Positions 55,969 through 64,000 of a stretch of 64,000 bases of DNA are shown here, piece after piece. The stretch spans positions 834,216 to 898,215 of the forward strand of contig NW_020654878.1 of the NCBI RefSeq assembly GCF_003589595.1. Direction: 5' to 3'. Below the pieces are notes generated by a model. That model worked only from the letters and a program-made list of their open reading frames with translations, had not been told where the DNA came from and ran no database searches. Positions within the stretch are counted from its first letter, which is position 1; every line of letters starts with the position of its first letter. The DNA comes from Hyposmocoma kahamanoa (taxonomy: Eukaryota; Arthropoda; Insecta; Lepidoptera; Cosmopterigidae). Made by a program: the position numbers and the translations under genes.

Positions 55969-56768
55969 TTGTAAAAAAATTAGTACTTTTCTGTATAAAA
56001 TATGTCTTATGTATATTCAACATAAATAAACTGCTTAATATCAAAAAACTATGCAATCTTTTTCTTTTTACAAAATAATTTATCTCTGAGTGTTCACTTT
56101 ATTGCTCGTGCCTTTCTTTCTTCCGAGGGCAAAATAAACAATCACAATTTATTGTAACAAACAAACAACAAAAACATTTTAGCCGTAGACATATTTTCCA
56201 AGTTGATTGCTTCCTATTAAATTCTGTTTTCAAATGAGTAGTTTATATATTTACAAGTGGAGATATATATTATGTAATTGGAAAATTATGTCATGACGTC
56301 ATCGTTCACGCTTGACCGAGTTAGGTACGCAGAATCTACAAGGTCAAACATAATCCTAAACAAGCTATAAAAACTTTTAAATTATTGGTATTTTTATGTG
56401 AACCAAAGAGAGCCTAGGTGTGTGTGGAGCAGAAGGTTGTGGGTTCAGTCTGCGAAAGTAAACAAATTAAAGGAACCTACACTTTTTTTCATTTAATTAT
56501 GAGTCTGTTGTATCCCACTACTCAGCAACTCCTCCTCCCTCTTTTTCCAACGATCCCGGCTTAGCCAGTCCTTTAAAAAGGAAATCAAATCATATATGCT
56601 GAAAAAACTGAAACTTAAGTAATCTTTATTTCATGCAAATTATACTTAAAATAGTTACATTGATTCAACTCTGTCACTCATTTGTGGGGCAAATTCCCTT
56701 AAAAAGAACTATTAAACATCTCTAGGGACTGCTCTTTATAAACAAACATTTGTACACATTTACCATTT
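55969..56768. other. No gene; CRE palindrome and LINE-like 3' trace
   Basis: TGACGTCA at 56294-56301. TCTCTAGGGACTGCTCTTTA at 56721-56740 recalls the LINE-L 3' UTR at 17040. Nothing else was recognised. Confidence 0.35.
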
Positions 56769-56992
56769 CGGCCATTCTCACATTCGGTGTTCTCAGCCTA
56801 ATTACCGTAACCATTGCTTTTTCTCACTTAATTTACCCAATAACATTGAAGTATATGAACAACTTTAAGCTTAACTATGAATTGAACACCGAAATAGCTA
56901 CGGTAATTAGGCTGAGAACACCAATAGTGAGAATGGCCGATTTACAATATTTATTTCCTGTAGAAAGTTTACCTCTACAGGAAATAAATATT
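56769..56992. repeat. Nested inverted repeats (41-bp arms plus 19-bp perfect hairpin)
   Basis: 56769-56809 pairs with 56899-56939 over 41 nt with three mismatches (CGGCCATTCTCAC ... GGTGTTCTCAGCCTAATTA). Directly after, 56946-56964 and 56974-56992 form a perfect 19-bp stem, AATATTTATTTCCTGTAGA, around a 9-nt loop. The 112-codon frame over it is an artefact of the repeats. Confidence 0.8.
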
Positions 56993-57026
56993 AAACCTCT
57001 ACGTAGACTGGAAATTTACATTCGTA

Positions 57027-57180
57027 GACCCGCACTAGGGAAACTCCGTATCGCAGATGCCGTGGACACATACACATACAACCAATAACTACACTCAAAC
57101 TCACGAGAGAAATAAATATAGGCCATACAAATCTTTCTCCCGGTCCGGAAATCGAACGCAAGGCCTCTGCATGGCAACTT
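57027..57180 (-). mobile_element. R-D SINE copy without its head
   Basis: GACCCGCACTAGGGAAACTC, CACTCAAACTCACGAGAGAA, TATAGGCCATACAAATCTTT and CGGTCCGGAAATCGAACGC (decayed B box). The A box is missing. Confidence 0.75.
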
Positions 57181-58244
57181 CTACATGTTCTACGAATTCG
57201 GATACTTTAGTGTACAGAAAAAAACACAGGAAAATATATACGTAATGATGAAATACATGAAGAGATAGTGGAGAAAAGTCTTTCTAAAAACTTATACCTT
57301 TATATCATTGGTTAGACTGTGCCTTTATCGTCTACATCTCTGGGAACTAAACACTACAGCACACCATTAGGTAAACAAACGTGTTTCAATTTACTATTGC
57401 CGCCATCGCCATCGTTTAACTAAAGGTTACCAGCTGACAGTTATCGTTAAGGGCACAGTAAACCGGCGGCTGTTAACCGCTATGGCGGGAACTTTCCTAC
57501 AATAGTTGTCAACAAATGTACTGCAGGGAATGACGGTGTCATTACGACGTATTTAGTTAAGACAGAAGAGATATACTCGCTCCCCTCAGGGTGCGTACAG
57601 ATCTGGAGAATGCGCTGCATTTTTTAATTTATTACAGTATGTTTACAAGAGACTGGTTCCTAAACTAAGCCGAAGCCTGTAATATAGGTCACCAGGTCCC
57701 TCGCCTCGGACAACAATTCGTATATAAAACATTGTGAAATATTGACCAAGAAATATAAATTAATGATATTTATTAATGGTAGGTCAAAAACAAATTTGTA
57801 TATATTAATACAATATGCATGTGCGCTACATGCGCTCTGCACGCGTGCAGTTAAATATATATTAATATATCTATATGTCGCGCGAACGGCTCGTGAACAG
57901 ATCGCCCAACGTAATGCACGTGTGCAGCTCTACTTCTATACGCACCTTCATGGAAGAGTGTCCGAAATGAAAATACGGAATTTTTTGTATTCGAGGCGAA
58001 GCGAGCGTAAGTGGCATAGAGTTGGATTTAAGTCTCAAGTGTCAAGCTTGACGTGATCTTGACCCTGTATAAGTCTTGCGCCTGGTTGTAAGCAATATAC
58101 CTGTCCGGGTCCCCCAGAGATGCCCGTGAAGGCGTATGACGGAAGATCGGACGCCCGCCGTACTCTGATCTTACCGGCCCGTAGGAACTCCCTATCTCTC
58201 GGGTCGGTAGATAGGGACAACAAACTAAAGGCAACAAGCTACTG
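57181..58244. other. No gene recognised
   Basis: Frames at 57742-58056 (plus) and 58028-58237 (minus) have no family resemblance. Confidence 0.4.
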
Positions 58245-58530
58245 GCAAACTAGAGGCCAACCCCCGTACCTTTCTACATAAGTGTTGATTATAGTGACCC
58301 TTCCTACCGACCCTTAGGGTATACAAGAAGGGCACTATAACCTGCGCGTGCTCAGGAACATTCTTAGTTCAGTCTTAGACCCCTGACCAGCCAGTGTATA
58401 GGGTGGTCGTAGACCGTTGTCACTGACTTCATCCGGTTCTCAAGAATCTAGTGCCTCGGATGAGCAGCCCCGGGTGCACGCTCACTTCCCGTTGAGCATT
58501 ACACAAGTAACGGTTGCCACCTCAAACCAG
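58245..58530 (+). mobile_element. LINE-K flanking segment, inverted relative to 55140-55345
   Basis: GATTATAGTGACCCTTCC, CGTTGTCACTGACTTCATCC, CACTTCCCGTTGAGC and TAACGGTTGCCACC mirror the blocks right of the 55-kb LINE-K relic. Confidence 0.6.
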
Positions 58531-58569
58531 AGGCCAGTCGAATCGACTAGAAAATTTTTGTCTATTATC

Positions 58570-59167
58570 CGCTCACGCGATGGACTCCTCCTACCGCAAA
58601 ATGGCGGCTATTTGGTTTCGCAAATTAGAAAAGCATTCAGTTTAAATACAAGTTTTTATAAATAAAAATTATTATTCTGCATTGCTAAGTAAATACCCTC
58701 CGTACTACCAACAAAAACATCTCAAATAAAATGCAATAATACACCGCAAATCCTGCACTTAAAAAGCACTAATGAAATTTTTGGTGTACTTGGATAAATA
58801 TGATAATATTCCGTTTGAGTGATTCTAACGTTTACCATAAAATTACTCCTTAAAGTATAGTTTATAAACATTTATATTTAGGGTAAACTTAAAGAACGCT
58901 ACTTACGGTATGTTTTCTATAAATAAACACCGAAATCACCAGCCCAAACAATAACACACACGATTGTCGTGACGTATTTTTGAAGTTGTTTATTTTTTTT
59001 AAATGACAGACCCAGGCATTAAAATCTTTATGGTTTGCTAGACTAGTTACCGAAATAGCAATTAATATTAGTTCTTTTACCTATTATAACTTCGATAAAT
59101 CGGTATAAAATCATCACCGGCAACTGTAGGTGTGGTTGCGTCTACGGCTGCATGTATCGCGTGAGCG
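58570..59167 (+). mobile_element. ~600-bp TIR element, copy 2
   Basis: Ends CGCTCACGCGAT / ATCGCGTGAGCG, body nearly identical to 7278-7855 (few substitutions, ~20-bp insertion TTATTATTCTGCATTGCTAA). The outside bases are TTATC on the left and GTTAA on the right. The frame starting at 58417 outside the element is chance read-in. Confidence 0.85.
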
Positions 59168-59790
59168 GTTAAAATACATAACTTATCTTGCAGTTTATGA
59201 GAAAAAAGGAATGACCGTTTCCACGGCCTGCCCTTGTTAGTATAACCTTGTGATGGCACGCCCTTCGTTAGCTAAAAGGTATCGTAGCATCGCTAATGAC
59301 ATTGCTCGGGCTCTACACCCCCTTAATTGCTCTAATCCAGTGATAGATATCAGGTTCGCACGTGGGCTGGTATAGTTTTTTCCATTTTTATGCGAATACG
59401 CCAAAGTTAGAAGGAAGGGCGATGATTATAACGGTCAACATGGGAGAATTGTTAACATTGTCGCCAACACATAATCGTACGATTATTATGCATTAGCATC
59501 GTCTGAGTACCTCTCAAATACTAATCGTAATTATGATTAATATTCTTTTGTAAATAGGATTCAGGAAAACTAATCTGATCTTATGTGACTGCGATGACCC
59601 ATCACAGTCCATGTAGCACTTGGCCTTGTGCCCCTCATTCTCTAAAACCTTTGTTAGGGATAGCGGAGTATATGATTTTTTTTCTTAAAAAATTGCTTTA
59701 AATCACTCTACTGTAATAGTTTCCAAATGCACGTTAGACGTTTTACCTTTCCAGCGTCATTATTAATTTGTAACTAACACCAGATTGCAT
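59168..59790. other. No gene recognised
   Basis: Unique-looking AT-rich DNA. Confidence 0.45.
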
Positions 59791-59856
59791 AGCAGTAGAG
59801 CTGCTTAGGATAGAGTTCGTCCTGGAAAGTACTGCCACTATAAAGATATAAAGATT

Positions 59857-60295
59857 AATTAAATTTTTATTGAATTGATATTCAATTCTTTTTTGTGAAA
59901 TTACTCCACTAGTTTGTTATAATTATTAATACAAAGATCGAACACTCAGAAAAAACACTCACAAGTGTTTATCAATTCAATAAAAATTTAATTAATACAG
60001 TGAATAGCGACATCTCTCGCCAGCACTGGTAGCTGTAAAGGTACTAACTGGGTGATAAATCTGTCATAGATTTCTCATAGATGGCGCTACGACTAAAAAG
60101 TCGTTGAAAGACCAAGTACAAAGACACGACGCAAGCACATAGAAAAATTCGTGAGGTCCGTTGGTTCGTTCCGTGGCTTAATTGGTATAGCGTCTGCCAC
60201 GGTATGCAAGAAGACGTCGGTTCGAATCCGACCGGATCGAAGGAATTTTTTCTAAGTGTTTTTTCTGAGTGTTCGATCTTTGTATTAATAATTAT
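59857..60295. mobile_element. R-C element with 41-bp inverted ends and 12-bp target duplication
   Basis: GATATAAAGATT at 59845-59856 is repeated exactly at 60296-60307. 59919-59959 and 60255-60295 are exact complements over 41 nt. The plus-strand head has A box TGGCTTAATTGG (60174-60185) and B box GGTTCGAATCC (60219-60229). The left ~100 bp are the tail in inverted orientation. Confidence 0.9.
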
Positions 60296-60307
60296 GATAT
60301 AAAGATT

Positions 60308-60408
60308 ACATCGTTTAACCAAGGTACACGACTCTTTTATGAGGAACTGTGTATGTTTTCACGATAAGATTCTAGAGAGAATGATTCTTTGACTTTGACT
60401 TCTTTGAC
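60308..60408 (+). pseudogene. LINE-L fragment with TTTGACT tail
   Basis: CGTTTAACCAAGGTACACGA and TGAGGAACTGTGTATG match the 17.3-kb LINE-L coding sequence (FRLTKVNNSVMGNC). It ends TTTGACTTTGACTTCTTTGACT-like. Confidence 0.7.
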
Positions 60409-60639
60409 TGCTTTCCGGTTTTGAAGGGTGCTGGTGAAAGTACAGGCACATGTCCCTCACATCTTAGCTATTAAACACTCTGAATGGCTTTGTAACTTTG
60501 TTGTATGACACATCGCTTACCACCTGGCCACGATTTCTTTACCCCACGGAAGAAAATTTATGTGATCTGTGGTTTACCCTGTCACTTCACATCATAAAAA
60601 ATCACTAGTTATAAATTTCTTACAATAATTAAAACATAA

Positions 60640-61078
60640 ATAATTTGACTTCAGTTTTAAGCGTGGTTTTGGTTAATGCTGCAAGAAATCGAGTTGGAGT
60701 TAGGCAAGGACAGCTAAAGAGGGTAGGCAGGTATATTATTGTTAATACTGTCAACTGCCGTTGGCCAGTCAACTCGTGACTGTGTAACTGTTCCAAAATA
60801 TCGGGACAGTAAGAGCCTGCGCATACCAGGTTATAGTCAATTTCAATACTCTGAGGTGCAGAGAGACTTTCGCCGCGATGCTTCGATATCGATCTCAAGA
60901 GCATAGCAATTTATACCTTATTCGCATTGAAACAGCATAAAATATTAATTGATAAATTTGACATCCTGTGACTCCCCACCGGTTTGCACTGATGATGGTT
61001 AAAAAGAAGCCATTCCGCGTGATAAGGAACCTGTTAGTAAATGATGAGGATAATTGTGAATTAATTTAATAATTATTC
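60640..61078 (+). mobile_element. R-H fragment, right-arm orientation
   Basis: AGAGGGTAGGCAGGTATATT, TTGGCCAGTCAACTCGTGAC, TTCCAAAATATCGGGACAG. After unrelated sequence, AAAAAGAAGCCATTCCGCG and AAGGAACCTGTTAGTAAATG near 61005 match the right end. Confidence 0.6.
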
Positions 61079-63029
61079 AACTTAAATTGTGCATATTTTA
61101 AACAAATACAAATGTGCAAATTATTTAGTAGTCTTGCCATAAGTAGTTCCGAGTAAACCTGTGTAAATCATGTAATTATTTTGTACCGTATATCAATTGA
61201 CAGTGATCAAAAGTGTGACAACTAAGTTACAACGGAGTTTTAAAATTAATTTATGTTTAAAATGTATGTTCAATGTGACTAGATTTTGTAGTCGAGAAGT
61301 GATCGCTTCTATAACGTTTAATTGATTTCCTGAGTCTAAATAAACTAAGAAAAAGGGCTAGGGTTTAAAAAAGAAAGACTCAGTCACTTTTCGAATACGT
61401 TTGATGCAACAGCTATATTTTCTTTCATAGAATTTTTCGCGAGTTTGTGAAGTGCGAACAAAATGCGTTAATAGTACCCGGTGGGCAAAGTTTTACAGGA
61501 AATTTAGTGAACACGTAAAATCCTGGTGGTAAATAGGACCGCCCCTAAAGGTGTAATTCATCAAACGTTGTCCATTCCGTTCTCGGCGGTATCATTTTGA
61601 TCATTTTGCAATGCCATTTTAATTATCAGTTAACGACACAAAACGACTTCTTAAGTGTCAATAAAAGTCAACTCTGACGAAGTAAGTATCTTTGATGAAT
61701 CTAGTAGTAGAAAAAAAAGTAAGTACCTCTCAGTCATATCTAAATAGACACCGCAAGTACTGCGATCTGCATGAAAACCCAAGCGTAATACATTTTTTGA
61801 ACCTCCTATGACGCTTCAAGCGATTAGTGATGGAAAACCTACTTCGGCACTTATTTAGAATAATGATTTTTCAAGTACTATAAAAAATATTAGTATAGTA
61901 AAATAATACCAGAATAAGATAAATAAGTCCTTTATTAATACGTGTTAAAAAAAACAACAACAAAGTTAAATGATATTTCTATAACATTTTCTAGGGTTTT
62001 AAGAATGATCGCTTTGTTTCCTAAATCGATCAGAATCTAGAACTGTGTTACATGAAGAGAACATCCCACGATACTGAATGGAATATACGAAAGTATAGCA
62101 CGGTTCATATTCATGGCCTACTAAAGAGGGGCTACAAGTAAAAGCCGTAAAGTATTACGAATGACACGGCGTACAGTCGTTAGCATATTTGTTTTCTCAA
62201 AATTCATTAAAAATAATATATTTTAAAATAAATTATGCATATTCTGATTACAAAATTACATAACTATGGAAAGAGACGTCCCTGTGTGTTTATTTTCTCG
62301 CAGCTGTGGTGTTTTTGCAGTTTCTAAAGGTTTAATTACGCACTTTTTGCGTTTTCAACTGATGATGTTGAACTATGATAACGGCCGGGCGCGTTCTGGG
62401 GCGTAGCAGCGGCAACTAAGCGTTTATAGCTTACATTGGGCACGCAAAGTAGGTACACTTTCGGTTTTCGTTTGAGTGTGTCGTCGTGGATGGGTTGTTA
62501 ATAAAATATAATCTTTATTTAATGGTTGCGCCTAATGTGGGCCTAAACACGGTATTGGACTTTAAGCAACGAAAATACTATTTAATAGTATTAAGATCAT
62601 AAAAATAATACAAACTACATGAAACGTGGTATATGTATATCAAATTTTAAAACTTTCCTATTTAAGCATAAAAAAGTTTTCGACTAATTTCGCTAGTAGA
62701 ATCTTTAAAACTCCCTTCTGAAAACTTGTTATTTTGTAGATATGGCCTTTTTACACTAAAGATATGATTTATTAATAGAAAAAAAGTGAAAGCGTTGTCG
62801 TCGTTGCAATTGAATAATGGTTTTGCAAACAAACACGTCAAGCGAAAATTACACTTCGTGAATTTCAAAAGAAGCAATAAAATGAAAACTCTTTGATCCG
62901 TATAAATACGAATAAATTTAGTTCACAGTTTGTATGCGTTTGTTCTATTTGGTCTACTTTAACAGTTTTGCTTTATCCTTGAGGAAATTTAAAGAACTTC
63001 GATTGTATTTGCAAAAGAAATAAACTTAA
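61079..63029. other. No gene recognised
   Basis: The longest repeat-poor stretch (about 1.9 kb). CpG-richer patch at 62380-62410. A possible acceptor (TTTTCTCGCAG, 62292-62302) opens only 10 codons in phase 1 before a stop, so I did not take it as exon 4. Confidence 0.4.
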
Positions 63030-63312
63030 GTAGCAGTAGAGGTCCTTGTGAAAGAGTTCGTCCAGGAAAGTACTGCTACCTTATCTATTTCTGCCGCCAA
63101 GCCGTAATGGGCGCATTACTGCGGTTTACTGAAGGGTAAGGGCGCTGGTGAAACTACAGGCACGTGGGACTTGTCAACTTATGTGACGGGCGCAGTGACA
63201 GTGTACAATTCAAAGCTCTGAGTGGCACTATAACTGTTATGGACAGGCGTGTCGCTTACCAACAGACGCACGACTTGTTCGTCCCGTCATTTGGTCACAT
63301 GCTAAAAAAATG
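63030..63312 (+). mobile_element. R-A copy, near full length
   Basis: GTAGCAGTAGAGGTCCTTGT to CGTCATTTGGTCACATGCTA. Confidence 0.8.
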
Positions 63313-63461
63313 CTAGAATTTTGTCAAGGTGTCTATATAAATCGAAGAATTAGAGCGAAAATAAAGGGTTGTACCCCACCTCTTGGTTTCATTCATGCCT
63401 GGGACAAAAGTGACCAAAGGTTTTATTTATTTATTTAAATCAGGCAGCTATGAATATATAC

Positions 63462-63715
63462 TTTAATAATCTCACTATAGAGTACTAAAAAACCGACCTT
63501 AAAAGTCGCTCATCCCCTAGTTTGCCACCCTTAGAGATGGAATATTTTCTTCAAATTTAAATGTAACCACTACTGTGGTACCCTCTTTTTAGCAAAACAA
63601 GAATCATCAAAATCGTTTCACAAATGCCTGAATAATAGCGTTACATACAAAAAGAGAAAAAATAATATAGACGGATTGAGAACCTCCTCCTTTTTTTGAA
63701 GTCGGTTTAAAAGTA
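63462..63715 (-). mobile_element. R-B element with both ends
   Basis: ATAGAGTACTAAAAAACCG, ACCTTAAAAGTCGCTCATCC, then CCTCCTCCTTTTTTTGAAG and TCGGTTTAAAAG. It is the compact, uninterrupted form. Confidence 0.85.
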
Positions 63716-63729
63716 ATATTCATGTAATT

Positions 63730-63945
63730 AATAATAATAATAAAATTTTATTTATTGAGACAACTGAGATCCAATCATATGTTAGTAGGTACAGACTTAA
63801 AACTATATTAGTACTTATATTTTACCAGAGATTGTGTATTACGTATTAAGTGCCGCATAATTGGGCACTCATTCCTGTCAGCAACTGTCTTCAGGAGGCT
63901 ATTGGGGCTGTCACGTATTCTCTTTAGTAGCGACGCCGACTTTTA
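63730..63945 (-). pseudogene. Retroelement 3'-end relic
   Basis: A 44-codon minus frame (63942-63808) reads KSASLLKRIRDSPNSLLKTV and ADRNECPIMRHLIR to a stop. It is followed by a 3' UTR ending AATAAATAAAATTTTATTA and an (ATT)n run. The layout is that of a 5'-truncated LINE; the family is not certain. Confidence 0.4.
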
Positions 63946-64000
63946 ACGTACAACAGCCGTAAAACTATCTACGCGCGCGTCAGTGAACATGGCTGAGGCA

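Larger units (their letters stand above)
59791..60602 (+). mobile_element. R-A copy split by a LINE-L fragment
   Basis: The left piece, 59791-59837, is GCAGTAGAGCTGCTTAGG to AAGTACTGCCAC. The right piece, 60411-60602, is CCGGTTTTGAAGGGTGCTGG to TTCACATCATAAAAAA. The material between is a LINE-L fragment that itself contains an R-C element. Confidence 0.7.

Noticed and set aside
56750..57088. 112-codon open frame
   Set aside because: It is generated by the inverted repeats and an R-D SINE.
60174..60229. Functional tRNA gene in R-C
   Set aside because: A and B boxes are present but the cloverleaf does not close and the sequence is repeated across the window as a SINE head.
62292..62330. Acceptor-like TTTTCTCGCAG as exon 4 of the split gene
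   Set aside because: Phase 1 reading stops after ten codons and lacks the expected GFG motif.
63984..64000. ATGGCTGAGGCA at the right edge as a gene start
   Set aside because: Only a few codons are visible and a retroelement relic lies just upstream; cannot be judged.

Overview
The window looks like AT-rich intron and intergenic DNA from an insect, most probably a moth or butterfly. There are no bacterial signals, almost every long open frame is a relic of a mobile element, and the interspersed repeats are of a kind I associate with lepidopteran genomes. The taxon call is an inference from repeat style. No database was searched.

The one convincing host gene runs left to right across the middle. 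A TATA box (23204-23211) precedes a tiny first coding exon (23530-23545, MAENG). A 24.3-kb intron follows, then a 54-nt exon (47856-47909), a 2.5-kb intron and a second 54-nt exon (50402-50455). All three join in phase 1 without a stop, and the splice sites are canonical. The conceptual N-terminus ends in APFETALYHA, which resembles the segment before the first membrane helix of SV2/SVOP-like major facilitator transporters. The rest of the gene lies beyond the right edge. Both introns are full of repeats.

The rest is a nested repeat landscape. I use these labels. R-A: ~300-bp A-tailed element, 23 loci seen by eye, running from GTAGAGCTCCTTGTGAAAG to CACTTGATATCATAAAA. R-B: MITE-like element bounded by AACCGACTTCAAAA and AACCGACCTCAAAA. 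R-C: tRNA-headed element whose tail (GATCTTTGTATTAATAATTA) also appears inverted or repeated at the other side. R-D: SINE whose head resembles tRNA-Gly(GCC). R-E and R-F: two further SINE-like families with a pol III B-box-like head. R-H: foldback element with arms up to ~245 bp. There are also 5'-truncated LINE fragments of several families (called L, R, K, M, N, P, Q), a pair of ~590-bp elements with CGCTCACGCGAT terminal inverted repeats, and several small perfect hairpins.

Layout: 1-700 is the end of a Penelope-like retroelement (GIY-YIG domain); 0.7-12.6 kb is mixed repeats plus an unexplained open frame at 8.9-9.3 kb; 12.67-13.66 kb is a ~115-bp tandem array with two palindromes per unit; 13.7-15.3 kb has minus-strand splice-like sites and CTCF/E2F/YY1-like motifs; 15.7-23 kb is repeats; 23.2-50.5 kb is the split gene; 51.3-64 kb is mainly LINE relics and nested insertions. 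All repeat boundaries were read by eye and may be off by tens of bases.
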